Shown piece by piece: positions 8,402-18,704 of a stretch of 50,803 nt of DNA. Numbering within the stretch: the first letter of the stretch is position 1; each line of letters starts with the position of its first letter. The notes beneath the pieces were generated by a model. The model was not told the DNA's origin and did no database searches. It saw nothing but the letters and a program-made list of their open reading frames with translations. The stretch spans positions 1 through 50,803 of the forward strand of contig JAFYYP010000032.1 in the NCBI GenBank assembly GCA_017557505.1. The letters are read 5' to 3'. The position numbers were made by a program, and so were the translations under genes. The DNA is from Bacillota bacterium (GTDB taxonomy: Bacteria; Bacillota; Clostridia; Peptostreptococcales; Anaerovoracaceae).

Positions 8402-8902
8402 ATGAGCGACAAAACGTTACTCATTATCTTGATCATATTGGACGTGCTGGCGGTCTACAACCTGTACGACGTCGTTGTGACAATGCTGCTCCACTTATCG
8501 AACAGGGGCATCAGCACGCGCGGGACGATCGTCGAACTGAAGAAGGCCATGCGGCGCGACCGGACCAGGCTGCTTGTTCCGACAAACGGCAAGCTCGACA
8601 ACCGCGACATCGCGTGCGATTACCTGGCGGACGTCGCGTACGAGACGGAGGACGGCGAACTCGTCCTGCTGAAGGATTTTGTCATTCCGTCCACGATGAA
8701 GCTGACCGCGGGCAGCGCAACGCCTATTTACCGCGACGGGCAGGACCTTCCTCTGAAGGTCAGCCGCAAGTTCAGGAAGATGGCCGTCGTGGATCTGCCC
8801 GACGTGCGCAGGCGGCAGATCAGCTGGGTGTGGCTCATCCTGTGGATCGTGTCCGTCGTCGCGCTAGGCGCCATTACCGTATCTCTGATCGCAGCATTAT
8901 AA
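8402..8902 (+). CDS. Small membrane protein with two terminal helices, DUF3592-like layout
   Basis: A 166-residue protein with one membrane helix at each end (about 5-28 and 140-162). Between them is a basic, beta-rich soluble domain beginning with RGTIVELKK and ending just before a basic RRRQ that would mark the cytoplasmic side. The layout is like DUF3592 proteins, but similarity is too weak to assign it. The start follows an AGGAAGG site, 17 bases after sulP, so it is probably in the same transcript. Function unknown. Confidence 0.75.
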   Translation: MSDKTLLIILIILDVLAVYNLYDVVVTMLLHLSNRGISTRGTIVELKKAMRRDRTRLLVPTNGKLDNRDIACDYLADVAYETEDGELVLLKDFVIPSTMKLTAGSATPIYRDGQDLPLKVSRKFRKMAVVDLPDVRRRQISWVWLILWIVSVVALGAITVSLIAAL

Positions 8903-8910
8903 GGTGTTTT

Positions 8911-9687
8911 ATGATACGTTCTGATTTTCATTCCCATTCGAATTTTTCCGACGGCAGAGTTTCCCCGCGCGAGATGATCGAAGCAGCCATCGCCAAGGGG
9001 CTGACCCGCTACGGCCTGTCGGATCACGGCTACGCCGATTACGATACCGAAGTCTGTGTTCCTCTGGAGAACAGATCCCTTTATCTTTCGACGATGCGCG
9101 CTCTGCAGGAAGAATATGCGGGCCGCATCGACTTCAAGGTCGGTGTGGAGCAGGACGCTCTGTCCGGCATCCGCGAGGAGGGTTACGACTATATCATCGG
9201 TTCCGTGCACTACGCGCCGGACAGCCAGGGAAGGCCCTGGACCGTCGACAATACGCCGGAGATCTTCCTGGCTGCTGTCGACTTCGCGTTCGGCGGCGAC
9301 ATTTACGCCATGCTGGAGAGCTACTGGCAGACGGAGAGCGAGGTCGTCGAACGTACAAACTGTGACATCATCGGTCATTTCGATCTCTGCCGCAAGTTCG
9401 GCCTGTTCGATCTGAACCATCCGCGTTATATCGCGGCCTGGCAGAAGGCGGCCGATGCCTTGCTGAAGACCGGGAAACCGTTCGAGATCAACATGGGTCC
9501 CGTTGCGAAGGGATATCTCGAACATCCGTACCCGCATCCGGACATCGCACGTTACCTGATCGACCGCGGGGCGAAGTTCATCCTTTCGAGCGATAGCCAC
9601 CGTCCGGAAAATATCGCGTACGGGTTCGACGAATGGGAAGCCTATTACCGCGCGCTCGGCGCGAATATCGTAGAGTTCAACTGTTAG
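8911..9687 (+). CDS. PHP-domain phosphatase, histidinol-phosphatase (HisJ) type
   Basis: PHP-domain metal-dependent phosphoesterase of 258 residues. Metal-binding motifs in order: DFHSHSNFSDG at 5-15 (the HxH motif), SDHG near 40, the EQD of a GVEQDAL segment, GSVH near 103, a DIIGHFD segment, and SSDSH near the C-terminus. This arrangement matches HisJ-like histidinol-phosphate phosphatases, but no other his gene is nearby, so a different phosphorylated substrate is possible. I chose ATG 8911, nine bases after the previous stop, because the PHP motif must be near the N-terminus; upstream in-frame starts would add a long tail overlapping the preceding gene. The ribosome binding site (AAGG) is weak. 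Confidence 0.9.
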   Translation: MIRSDFHSHSNFSDGRVSPREMIEAAIAKGLTRYGLSDHGYADYDTEVCVPLENRSLYLSTMRALQEEYAGRIDFKVGVEQDALSGIREEGYDYIIGSVHYAPDSQGRPWTVDNTPEIFLAAVDFAFGGDIYAMLESYWQTESEVVERTNCDIIGHFDLCRKFGLFDLNHPRYIAAWQKAADALLKTGKPFEINMGPVAKGYLEHPYPHPDIARYLIDRGAKFILSSDSHRPENIAYGFDEWEAYYRALGANIVEFNC

Positions 9688-9696
9688 GAGCACGTT

Positions 9697-9840
9697 ATGA
9701 AAGCACTTGCAGCGTTTCTGATCGAAGCATTCTGCTTCGTGGGCATCCTGTATTACTATCTGCAGAACCGAAAGAAGGAGCAGGCGAAAAAAGAAGCCGA
9801 AACAGAAGCACAGCGGAAGGAAACGGACGATGAAGAGTAA
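9697..9840 (+). CDS. 47-residue single-pass membrane peptide
   Basis: A short frame beginning MKALAAFLIEAF. Residues 3-21 are a hydrophobic helix ending in YYYLQ, followed by a highly charged Lys/Glu tail (NRKKEQAKKEAETEAQ and on). A TAGGAG site lies six bases before the ATG. The end overlaps the next gene by 11 bases, so the two are probably coupled. The composition suggests a real small membrane protein, but I recognise no family. Confidence 0.6.
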   Translation: MKALAAFLIEAFCFVGILYYYLQNRKKEQAKKEAETEAQRKETDDEE

Positions 9841-10120
9841 AGAAGAGATCGCCCTGAAGAAGCGCGTATACGCGCAGCGGTACGTCTATCTGCTGCGCTG
9901 CAGCGACGGGTCTTTATATTGCGGCATTTCGACGGATCCCGTGGCGAGATGCAAACAGCACAACTACGGCGGCGGTGCGAAATATACGCGCAGCCGCAGA
10001 CCTTGCCGGCTCGTCTACACAGAAGGTCCGTACGACTACGGACACGCGCTCAGCCGCGAGGCTGCCGTTAAAAAAATGACAAAGGCGGAAAAGGAGCGTT
10101 TGCTTGACACCACAAAATAA
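9830..10120 (+). CDS. GIY-YIG domain protein (YhbQ/UPF0213 type)
   Basis: A 96-residue single-domain GIY-YIG protein. The motif strand reads YVYLLRCSDGSLYCGIS (the YIG part as YCGI), followed by the conserved basic helix (ARCKQHNYG), a GGGAKYT segment, the RRPCRLVYTE strand and a helix with the metal-binding Glu (SREAAVKKM). This is the usual stand-alone form, probably a structure-specific nuclease or DNA-binding protein; its substrate is unknown. An ilvB promoter is embedded in its 3' end. Confidence 0.9.
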   Translation: MKSKEEIALKKRVYAQRYVYLLRCSDGSLYCGISTDPVARCKQHNYGGGAKYTRSRRPCRLVYTEGPYDYGHALSREAAVKKMTKAEKERLLDTTK

Positions 10121-10132
10121 CGGTGTTAAACT
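10104..10132 (+). promoter_or_regulatory. Promoter of the ilv operon
   Basis: Consensus TTGACA (10104-10109), a 17-base spacer, and TAAACT (10127-10132) with a TG extended -10. Transcription would start near 10139, about 50 bases before ilvB. It overlaps the end of the GIY-YIG gene. Confidence 0.7.
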
Positions 10133-10141
10133 TTGTGTGAG

Positions 10142-10171
10142 TTCAACAAAAACCGTTGTTGAAGTTTTTTT
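10142..10171 (+). promoter_or_regulatory. Palindrome or weak terminator in the ilvB leader
   Basis: TTCAACAA (10142-10149), a six-base loop and TTGTTGAA (10156-10163), followed by seven T residues. It starts about three bases after the predicted transcription start. It can be read as a weak intrinsic terminator (stem only 2 G-C pairs of 8) or as a 22-base operator palindrome. No T-box or leader peptide fits in the remaining leader. Confidence 0.55.
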
Positions 10172-10189
10172 ATACCCATCGGAGAATTC

Positions 10190-11890
10190 ATGAACATCCA
10201 GAAACTCAAAGGATCCCAGATCGTGATCGAGACGCTGATCGAACAGGGCGTGACCCATATCTTCGGTTACCCCGGCGGTCAGGTGCTGCAGATATACGAT
10301 CAGTTATATAACAACGCGGACCGCATCACGCACGTGCTGACGGCCCACGAACAGGGCGCTGCCCATGCGGCGGACGGCTACGCGCGCGCGACCGGCAAGG
10401 TCGGCGTCGTTCTTGCGACGTCCGGCCCGGGCGCCACGAACCTGACGACAGGCCTCGCGACGGCGATGATGGACTCCGTGCCTCTCGTCGCGATCACGGG
10501 CAACGTGCCGACGTACTTCATCGGCAAGGACTCGTTTCAGGAGATCAATACGATCGGCATCACGATGCCCATCACGAAACATAACTTTTACGTGACAGAT
10601 GTGACGAAGTTGGCCGACACTATTCGCGAAGCGTTCCGCATCGCGAAGTCCGGCCGTCCCGGCCCTGTGCTCGTAGACATCCCCAGCGACGTACAGGCAG
10701 CGGAGACCGCCTTCATGAAGTGGTATCCTGTCGAGCCGTTCCAGGAAGAGATCGCGCCGGAGACCGAGATCATGAAAGCAGTGGAGCTGATCAATGCCTC
10801 CAAGAGACCGTATATTTACGTCGGCGGCGGCGCAGGCAGCCGCAACATGGGCGAGATGATCATGGCGCTGGCGGAAAAGATCGACGCCTGCATCGGCTGC
10901 ACGTTCATGGGCATTTCCTGCATCCCCAGCGAATATGAACGCTTCCTCGGCATGCAGGGCATGCACGGCCGCTACGCTTCCACGAAGGCAAATTGGGAAG
11001 CGGATCTCATCATCGGCATCGGCGTGCGCTTCTCCGACCGCGCTACGGGCAATCAGAAAGCATACGTCGAAAATAAGAAGATCATCCAGATCGATCCGGA
11101 CTTCTCCGAGATCAATAAGAACATCACGGTGGACGTGGGGCTCATCGGCGATATCCGCAATGCCGTGACCCGCATCCTGGAAAACGTGGACAAGGCAGAA
11201 CATCCGGGCTGGATGAGCCGCATCGACGGACTCAAAGCGGAAGCGAAAGGGGTGCGCGATCATTACGAGAACATCGCGGAAGATCCGTTCACCACGATGA
11301 AGATATTCGACGCGATCAACGAGCTCAAGACGGACGAAACGATCGTCACGACCGACGTGGGCCAGCACCAGATGTGGGCCGGTCAGTTCCTGACGTTCGA
11401 AAAGACGCGCAAATTCCTGTCCAGCGGCGGATTAGGCGCCATGGGCTACGGTCTCGGTGCTGCGATCGGCGCGTATCTGGCGACCGGCATCAAACCTGTC
11501 ATGATCACGGGAGACGGCAGCTTCTCCATGAATCTCATCGAGCTGGCCACTGCGGTCACGTACAAGGTTCCGGTGGTCGTCGTGCTGCTGAACAACCATT
11601 CGCTCGGCATGGTGCGCCAGCTGCAGGCCGTGTACTGCGACAGCCGTTACAGCGCCACGCTGCCCGACCGCAGAACGGATTACTGCATGGTCGCGCAGGG
11701 CTACGGAGCCAAGGCGAAGCGCGTCAGCGATCTGGACAGCTTTAAGGCAGCCTTTACGGAAGCGATGGCTTCGGAAGAGCCTTATGTGATCGAAGCAATG
11801 ATCGATACCTGGGAGCTCGTGCTTCCCATGGTGCCGAACGGCGGTACGATCGAAGACCTTATCATCGACAAAGAACAGAAGAAGATTTAG
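10190..11890 (+). CDS. ilvB: Acetolactate synthase large (catalytic) subunit
   Basis: This enzyme condenses two pyruvates to 2-acetolactate, or pyruvate with 2-oxobutyrate, the first common step to valine, leucine and isoleucine. It is full length at 566 residues. The N-terminal ThDP domain has the catalytic Glu54 in AHEQGAAHAADGYAR, the middle domain is the FAD-type domain (about 195-330), and the C-terminal domain has the ThDP/metal motif GDGSFSMN at 441-448 and ending NNHSLGMV. The ATG has a GGAG site. It is followed nine bases later by the small subunit, which confirms the biosynthetic rather than catabolic enzyme. Confidence 0.97.
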   Translation: MNIQKLKGSQIVIETLIEQGVTHIFGYPGGQVLQIYDQLYNNADRITHVLTAHEQGAAHAADGYARATGKVGVVLATSGPGATNLTTGLATAMMDSVPLVAITGNVPTYFIGKDSFQEINTIGITMPITKHNFYVTDVTKLADTIREAFRIAKSGRPGPVLVDIPSDVQAAETAFMKWYPVEPFQEEIAPETEIMKAVELINASKRPYIYVGGGAGSRNMGEMIMALAEKIDACIGCTFMGISCIPSEYERFLGMQGMHGRYASTKANWEADLIIGIGVRFSDRATGNQKAYVENKKIIQIDPDFSEINKNITVDVGLIGDIRNAVTRILENVDKAEHPGWMSRIDGLKAEAKGVRDHYENIAEDPFTTMKIFDAINELKTDETIVTTDVGQHQMWAGQFLTFEKTRKFLSSGGLGAMGYGLGAAIGAYLATGIKPVMITGDGSFSMNLIELATAVTYKVPVVVVLLNNHSLGMVRQLQAVYCDSRYSATLPDRRTDYCMVAQGYGAKAKRVSDLDSFKAAFTEAMASEEPYVIEAMIDTWELVLPMVPNGGTIEDLIIDKEQKKI

Positions 11891-11899
11891 GAGGATGCC

Positions 11900-12397
11900 A
11901 TGCGAAGCGTAGTAGCGATCTATGTGGAAAATAATTTCGGCGTCCTGACCCGGGTCGCCGGCATGTTCATGAGAAAAGGCTTCAACATTGACACCCTGAG
12001 CGTCGGCGAGACGGAAGATCCGCGGTATTCGCGCATCACGGTCACGTTCGACGGCGACGACTACGGCCGCAGCTTCCTGCTGAAGCAGATCGGCAAGCTG
12101 CACGAAGTCAAAAAGGTCAAACTGATGAAGACCGACAACAATATCGAGCGCGAGCACATGCTCGTCAAGGTGCGCAATACGACGGAGAGCAGGGCGGAGC
12201 TGAAAATGGCTGCCGACCTGTACCACGCCAGCATCGTGGACTTCAATCCGGACGTCATCTGCGTCGAGGTGTCGGGCGAACCGTCCATCATGGAAGAATT
12301 TCTCGACAAGATGAAGCCTCTGGGCATTGTGGAGATGTGCCGTTCTGGTATAATATGCATAGACTGTGCCGGAAATATCTTTGACGCCACGGAATAA
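11900..12397 (+). CDS. ilvN: Acetolactate synthase small (regulatory) subunit
   Basis: The regulatory subunit confers valine feedback inhibition and activates IlvB. The 165-residue product has the N-terminal ACT domain (about 2-75: a Val-rich strand, then NNFGVLTRVAGMFMRKGFNI and on) and the C-terminal IlvN domain ending in a REHMLVKV to GIICID region. Length matches the IlvH/IlvN family. It has a good GGAGG site. Confidence 0.95.
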   Translation: MRSVVAIYVENNFGVLTRVAGMFMRKGFNIDTLSVGETEDPRYSRITVTFDGDDYGRSFLLKQIGKLHEVKKVKLMKTDNNIEREHMLVKVRNTTESRAELKMAADLYHASIVDFNPDVICVEVSGEPSIMEEFLDKMKPLGIVEMCRSGIICIDCAGNIFDATE

Positions 12398-12451
12398 ACA
12401 GTTGATAATTTATGTTAACCATATAATTCTTTGAATTAAAGGAGAGATAAC

Positions 12452-13468
<1,017 letters not shown>

Positions 13469-13489
13469 GGCAGGCGAAGGTAAAAAGAG

Positions 13490-15160
13490 ATGATTAAAGA
13501 AACGATCGTAGACGGCTTCCAGAATGCGCCTCACCGCAGTCTGTACCACGCGCTCGGCCTCACGAAGGAGGAACAGGCGAGACCGCTCATCGGCATCGTC
13601 AGTTCCTATAACGAGATCGTTCCGGGCCACATGAACCTCGACAAGATCGTGGACGCCGTAAAGCTCGGCGTCGCCATGGCAGGCGGAACCCCCATCGTGT
13701 TTCCGGCCATCGCGGTTTGCGATGGTATTGCGATGGGTCACACGGGGATGAAATACTCCCTGATCACGCGCGAAATGATCGCGGATTCCACGGAAGCCAT
13801 GGCGCTGGCCCACGGATTCGACGGCCTCGTGATGGTACCCAACTGCGACAAGAACGTGCCCGGCCTTCTCATGGCCGCGGCAAGGCTGAACATTCCGTCC
13901 ATCTTCGTATCCGGCGGGCCCATGCTCGCAGGGCGCATCGACGGTAAGAAGACCAGCCTTTCCAGCATGTTCGAGGCGGTCGGCGCCTACACGGCGGGCA
14001 AGATCGACGACGACAAGCTCGAAGATTATTGCCTGCATACGTGTCCGACCTGCGGCAGCTGCTCCGGCATGTACACCGCAAACTCCATGAACTGCCTTAC
14101 CGAAGTGCTCGGCATGGGACTTCCCGGCAACGGCACGATCCCCGCGGTCTATTCCGCGCGCATCGAGCTGGCCAAGCACGCTGGCATGCAGATCCTGGAG
14201 CTGGTGAAGAAGGGCATCAAGCCCCGCGACATCATGACCCCGGCAGCGTTCCGCAACGCGCTGACGGCCGACATGGCCATCGGCTGCTCTTCGAACTCCA
14301 TGCTGCACATCCCGGCTATCGCCAACGAGTGCGGCATCGCCATCGATCTCGACATGGCGAACGAGATCTCGGAGAACACGCCGAACATCTGTCATCTGGC
14401 ACCTGCCGGACGCACGTACGTCGAAGATCTGAACGAAGCGGGCGGCATTCCCGGCGTTCTGAAGGAACTCGAAGAACTCGGTGTTCTGGATACGTCTGTC
14501 ATGACCTGCACGGGCAAGACGCTGGGTGAGAACCTGGCAGGCGCGGTCAACCGCGACCCGCAGGTCATCCGCAAGCCCGACAACGCGTTCAGCAAGACGG
14601 GCGGCCTGGCGATCCTGCGCGGCAATCTCGCTCCCGACGGATGCGTCGTAAAGCGCTCCGCCGTCGATCCCGAGATGCTCGTGCACGAAGGACCGGCCAA
14701 GTGTTTCGATTCGGAAGAGGAAGCGATCGCAGCCATCTACGGCGGACAGATCGAAGCGGGCGACGTGGTAGTCATCCGCTATGAGGGACCGTCCGGAGGA
14801 CCGGGCATGCGCGAGATGCTCTCTCCGACCTCTGCCATCGTCGGCATGGGTCTGGGCACCTCCTGCGCGCTCATCACGGACGGCAGGTTCTCCGGCGCTA
14901 CGAGGGGCGCGTCCATCGGACACGTTTCCCCGGAAGCGGCCAGGGGCGGCCTGATCGCCTACGTGAAGGACGGAGACCTCATCTCGATCAACATTCCCGA
15001 ATACCGCATCGAACTGAAGGTATCCGAGGAAGAGATCGCTTCGCGCAAAGCTTCGATGACCCTGAAGAAAAAGCAGGGCATCAAGGGCGCGCTCGCGCGC
15101 TACGCTGCGCTGGTGAGCTCCGCCGACAAAGGCGCCGTCGTCAATCAGTTTGTTGACTAG
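13490..15160 (+). CDS. ilvD: Dihydroxy-acid dehydratase
   Basis: Dehydrates 2,3-dihydroxyisovalerate and its methylvalerate homologue to the keto acids. It is full length (556 residues) with the iron-sulfur ligand regions in order: [20 protein letters not shown] and [18 protein letters not shown], and the late C-terminal substrate loop with [10 protein letters not shown] and [10 protein letters not shown]. It closes the ilvBNCD cluster and is followed by a strong terminator. No ilvE or leu genes are adjacent. Confidence 0.97.
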   Translation: MIKETIVDGFQNAPHRSLYHALGLTKEEQARPLIGIVSSYNEIVPGHMNLDKIVDAVKLGVAMAGGTPIVFPAIAVCDGIAMGHTGMKYSLITREMIADSTEAMALAHGFDGLVMVPNCDKNVPGLLMAAARLNIPSIFVSGGPMLAGRIDGKKTSLSSMFEAVGAYTAGKIDDDKLEDYCLHTCPTCGSCSGMYTANSMNCLTEVLGMGLPGNGTIPAVYSARIELAKHAGMQILELVKKGIKPRDIMTPAAFRNALTADMAIGCSSNSMLHIPAIANECGIAIDLDMANEISENTPNICHLAPAGRTYVEDLNEAGGIPGVLKELEELGVLDTSVMTCTGKTLGENLAGAVNRDPQVIRKPDNAFSKTGGLAILRGNLAPDGCVVKRSAVDPEMLVHEGPAKCFDSEEEAIAAIYGGQIEAGDVVVIRYEGPSGGPGMREMLSPTSAIVGMGLGTSCALITDGRFSGATRGASIGHVSPEAARGGLIAYVKDGDLISINIPEYRIELKVSEEEIASRKASMTLKKKQGIKGALARYAALVSSADKGAVVNQFVD

Positions 15161-15173
15161 TTAATCTTTGCAT

Positions 15174-15208
15174 AGCCCGCGCCGAACAACGTCCGGTGCG
15201 GGCTTTTT
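15174..15208 (+). terminator. Terminator of the ilv operon
   Basis: An 11-bp GC-rich stem (15174-15184 / 15194-15204, one wobble) followed by TTTTT, 14 bases after ilvD. Confidence 0.9.
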
Positions 15209-15220
15209 ACAGGTAGATCT

Positions 15221-16402
15221 ATGGAATTGCAAGAACGGAAACTGCTGGCAGCCAGACTGCGGGGCCTGAGCGTCTTCCGCGGCGTGCTGGACTGCGAAGC
15301 TTTCGCTGCCCTGTGCGAACTGCTGGACAGCGAAGAACCATACGAACAGCTGGAGCTGCTTGGAGAACTGTGCGCGGCGCTGATGCCCTGGGAGGGTGAT
15401 TTCAGCCGATTTCTGAGGAGTAAAGTGTTCGAGGATGAGAATCCCGTCATCAGGGCGAAAGCGGGCGGAAAAACGGTCTCAGGGGCCTTACAGGCGAACT
15501 GCAGAAAAGACCTGTACTTATTCTCGATGCTGAGTGCTTTAAAGGCGGAAGATCTGTGCCCCGGTTATGAGGATATGCGGCCGGAGTTCGCTTCGGAACC
15601 CGTGGACTTCGAAACCGAATACGGAGAAAGACTGGACAGCGTCGCGAAGTACGGTTACGGCATCTTTGCCGGAGCCGGCATGCTGCGTCTCGATGCGGAC
15701 GGCAATATCGTTCCGGTCGAATCGCCGGATGCCATCACGCTGGATCAGTTCATCGGTTACGAAGATGAACGCGCCAGAGTTCTCGACAACACGAAGGCGC
15801 TGCTGCAGGGGCGGCCTGCAGCGAACATGCTGCTGTACGGTGATGCAGGTACCGGTAAGTCTTCGACGATCAAGGCAGTCGCGAACGCGCTGCGCGAAGA
15901 CGGACTCCGCCTGATCGAACTGCGCAAAGACCAGCTGCTCAGCCTGTCGTCCGTCATGGGACGCATCGCCGGCAATCCTCTGAAGTTCATCATTTTTATC
16001 GACGATCTGTCGTTCAATAAAAACGACAGCGATTTTTCCATGCTGAAGGCGGCCCTGGAGGGGTCAGCGTCGGTGAAGGCGGACAACGCCGTCATCTACG
16101 CGACGAGCAACCGCCGCCACATCGTAAAGGAGAGCTTTTCGGACCGCAATTCAGCCATGGACGACGTGCACATCAACGACACCATGCAGGAACTGATGTC
16201 ACTTTCGGACCGCTTCGGCGAGACTGTATATTTCCAGAAACCCAACAAGCAGCTGTATCTGCAGATCGTGACGGATCTGGCGGAAAGAGCCGGACTGGAC
16301 ATCCCGGCGGACGAACTGGCCGTCAAGGCCGAAGCGTTCGCGCTGCGCAAGGGCAGCCGTTCGGCGCGCGCCGCGGAACAGTTCATCGACAGTTTGCTGT
16401 AA
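15221..16402 (+). CDS. DUF815-family AAA-type ATPase
   Basis: A 393-residue predicted P-loop ATPase of the DUF815 family. The N-terminal 170 residues are a helical region specific to the family; the AAA core follows with Walker A GDAGTGKSS at 207-215, Walker B FIIFIDDLSF, a sensor region YATSNRRHIV and a C-terminal helical lid. Its cellular substrate is unknown. The start follows an AGGTAG site, 13 bases after the ilv terminator. Confidence 0.88.
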   Translation: MELQERKLLAARLRGLSVFRGVLDCEAFAALCELLDSEEPYEQLELLGELCAALMPWEGDFSRFLRSKVFEDENPVIRAKAGGKTVSGALQANCRKDLYLFSMLSALKAEDLCPGYEDMRPEFASEPVDFETEYGERLDSVAKYGYGIFAGAGMLRLDADGNIVPVESPDAITLDQFIGYEDERARVLDNTKALLQGRPAANMLLYGDAGTGKSSTIKAVANALREDGLRLIELRKDQLLSLSSVMGRIAGNPLKFIIFIDDLSFNKNDSDFSMLKAALEGSASVKADNAVIYATSNRRHIVKESFSDRNSAMDDVHINDTMQELMSLSDRFGETVYFQKPNKQLYLQIVTDLAERAGLDIPADELAVKAEAFALRKGSRSARAAEQFIDSLL

Positions 16403-16423
16403 TCTGATCAGGAGGAACGGACA

Positions 16424-18013
16424 ATGGCCAAAACAATCGCATATGTCAACGGGAACATCCGCACCATGCGCTCGGAAGGAGACGTGATCTCCGCATTTGC
16501 CGTCCGGGACGGCAAGTTCCTCTGCTGCGGTAGCGAAGAGCAGGCGAGAGCAGTTGCGGACGAAGTCGTAGACTTGAAAGGCGCCGCGGTGCTGCCCGGA
16601 TTCATCGACACGCATATGCACCTGTATTACTACGCTGAAAACCTCAGCAAACTGATGGTGGATCATGTCAAATCCATGCAGGAACTGAAAGAGTTCGTGC
16701 GCGAATATGCGAAGACGGTGCCGGAAGGCGAATGGATCTACGGATTCGGTTTCGACAACGAATTCTTTACGGATACGCATGAGATGCCCACGCGCTGGGA
16801 CCTTGACGAAGCCTGCAGCGACCATCCGGTGCTGTTGGCCAGAAGCTGCATGCATTTCTTCTCAGCGAATTCGCTTGCTCTGCAGATGGCGGGCATCGAT
16901 AAGTATTTCAAACCTGAAGTGGAAGGCACGGTGCGCTTCCGCGCCGACGGAGAACCGACCGGCGTCGTGTCGGATGCGGCCGGCGCGAGGATCAACGCGC
17001 TGGTCCCGGATAAACTTGCGAAGCTTGACGCCAAGAAGGACGCTCTGGAGCAGGCGATCCGCGACCTGAACGCGCTGGGCATGACGGGCATCCATGCCAT
17101 CGAAGGCAAACATCTCAACCTGCTGGAGTTCCCGGATGCCTATCAGGAACTGGAGAAAGAGGGCAGGCTGACTGCACGCATCTATCTGGGGCTGAACGAT
17201 CTGCCGAACTGCCGGTTCACGACAGGCCTGGGCGACGACATGGTGAAGTACGGGTTCTATAAGCTTTTCATCGACGGAAACCTCGGCGGCAGAACGTCCG
17301 CGTTGCTCGATGCCTACAGCGACGATCCGTCCGCGTTCGGCAGCACGAACTATACGCAGGAAGAGCTGACAGAGAAAGTGCGCGAGGCTTACAAACGCAA
17401 TATCCAGATCGGTATCCACGTCATCGGCGACCGCGCGGCGGATATGTTCGTCAAGGCGATCGAGACCGTGTACGCGGAAGAACCGAAGCCTGACGCCAGA
17501 TTCAGACTCATCCATCTGTCAGTGGTCAACGAAGACCTGATCGCGCGCATCAAGAAGCTGCCCGTGATCGTCGATATCCAGCCCATGTTCATCCACACGG
17601 ATCTGCCGTTCCTCGAAGACCGGCTTGGCCTCGAACGCTGCAAATACAGCAACGCCTGGGGCAGACTGCTGGAAGAAGGCATCTTCATGACCGGCGGCTC
17701 CGACGGCCCCGGCGCGCCGTACGACCCGCTCGAAGGCATCTGGGATGCCGTGTGCCGTACGAATCTCGACGGAGAACCTGCCGGCGGCTGGCATCCGGAG
17801 CACAAACTGTCGGTGTACGACGCGACTTGCCTGTACACGAAGAACGCTGCGTATGCGTCGTTCGAGGAAGACATCAAAGGGACGATCGAAAACGGTAAAT
17901 TGGCTGATTTCGTGGTGTTGGACGAGGACATCTTCGCGATCGATCCGATGAAGATCAAGGACGTGAACGTCGTGAAGACCGTGCTCGGCGGAAAGACTGT
18001 CTATGAGAAGTAA
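16424..18013 (+). CDS. Amidohydrolase of the YtcJ type
   Basis: A 529-residue metal-dependent hydrolase of the amidohydrolase superfamily. The N- and C-terminal beta-sandwich pieces flank a TIM barrel; the HxH metal motif is in GFIDTHMHL near residues 62-70, later ligands in HVIGDRA and RLIHLSV, and the C-terminal Asp in GGSDGPGAPYDP. Length and order fit the YtcJ/LAF3 branch, whose substrates are poorly defined. It has a strong AGGAGG site, and its stop overlaps the next gene by 11 bases. Confidence 0.9.
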   Translation: MAKTIAYVNGNIRTMRSEGDVISAFAVRDGKFLCCGSEEQARAVADEVVDLKGAAVLPGFIDTHMHLYYYAENLSKLMVDHVKSMQELKEFVREYAKTVPEGEWIYGFGFDNEFFTDTHEMPTRWDLDEACSDHPVLLARSCMHFFSANSLALQMAGIDKYFKPEVEGTVRFRADGEPTGVVSDAAGARINALVPDKLAKLDAKKDALEQAIRDLNALGMTGIHAIEGKHLNLLEFPDAYQELEKEGRLTARIYLGLNDLPNCRFTTGLGDDMVKYGFYKLFIDGNLGGRTSALLDAYSDDPSAFGSTNYTQEELTEKVREAYKRNIQIGIHVIGDRAADMFVKAIETVYAEEPKPDARFRLIHLSVVNEDLIARIKKLPVIVDIQPMFIHTDLPFLEDRLGLERCKYSNAWGRLLEEGIFMTGGSDGPGAPYDPLEGIWDAVCRTNLDGEPAGGWHPEHKLSVYDATCLYTKNAAYASFEEDIKGTIENGKLADFVVLDEDIFAIDPMKIKDVNVVKTVLGGKTVYEK

Positions 18014-18704
18014 CGCGGTGGCCAGGGAGATCCGGGACGCGCTGTTTGCCGCGCAGGACAAAGATTACCGGGATTTTCAGAAGAACCTGATCCCGGGTTA
18101 CGATACGGACCGCATGATCGGTGTGCGGACGCCGCAGCTGCGGGCGCTGGCAAAGGAATTCGGCAAACGTGCGGATATTCAGGAGTTTCTGGACGATCTG
18201 CCGCACGACTATTTCGACGAGAACCAGATCCATGCGTTTATCCTGGAAGGAATAAAGAATTTTGACGCGTGCATGGCATCTGTCGAAGTATTTCTGCCAT
18301 ACGTGGACAACTGGGCGACCTGTGATCAGCTGTCGCCAAAGGTGTTCCGCAAGGACAAGGCGAAATTATTGGATCATATTCGAAGCTGGCTGAAGTCCGA
18401 TAAACCGTTTACTGTCCGCTTCGGCACAGGCATGCTGATGCAGCACTTCCTGGATGAAGATTTCGATCCCTCATATCCGGAAATGGTCGCGCAGCTCCGT
18501 TCTGACGAGTACTATGTCAATATGATGACAGCGTGGTATTTCGCGACAGCCCTGGCCAAGCAGTACGATGCAGTCCTGCCGTATCTGGAGGGGCAGCGGC
18601 TCGCCCCCTGGACTCACAACAAGTCCATCCAGAAGGCTATTGAGAGCCGCCGCATCACGCCGGAGCAGAAGGAGTACCTGAGATCCTTGAAAGTTAAAGC
18701 ATAA
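18003..18704 (+). CDS. DNA alkylation repair protein, AlkD-like HEAT-repeat glycosylase
   Basis: AlkD-type glycosylases excise alkylated bases without base flipping. The 233-residue protein is all-helical, and the conserved segment PYVDNWATCDQLSPK near residues 99-113 carries the Trp and Asp typical of the AlkD active cleft. The conserved N-terminal GVRTPQLRALAKE is also present. It overlaps the amidohydrolase by 11 bases, so translation is coupled, although a functional link is not obvious. Confidence 0.92.
   Translation: MRSNAVAREIRDALFAAQDKDYRDFQKNLIPGYDTDRMIGVRTPQLRALAKEFGKRADIQEFLDDLPHDYFDENQIHAFILEGIKNFDACMASVEVFLPYVDNWATCDQLSPKVFRKDKAKLLDHIRSWLKSDKPFTVRFGTGMLMQHFLDEDFDPSYPEMVAQLRSDEYYVNMMTAWYFATALAKQYDAVLPYLEGQRLAPWTHNKSIQKAIESRRITPEQKEYLRSLKVKA

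Noticed and set aside
12402-12427. TTGATA / TATAAT before ilvC as a promoter
   Set aside because: The spacing is only 14 bases, too short for a normal SigA promoter.
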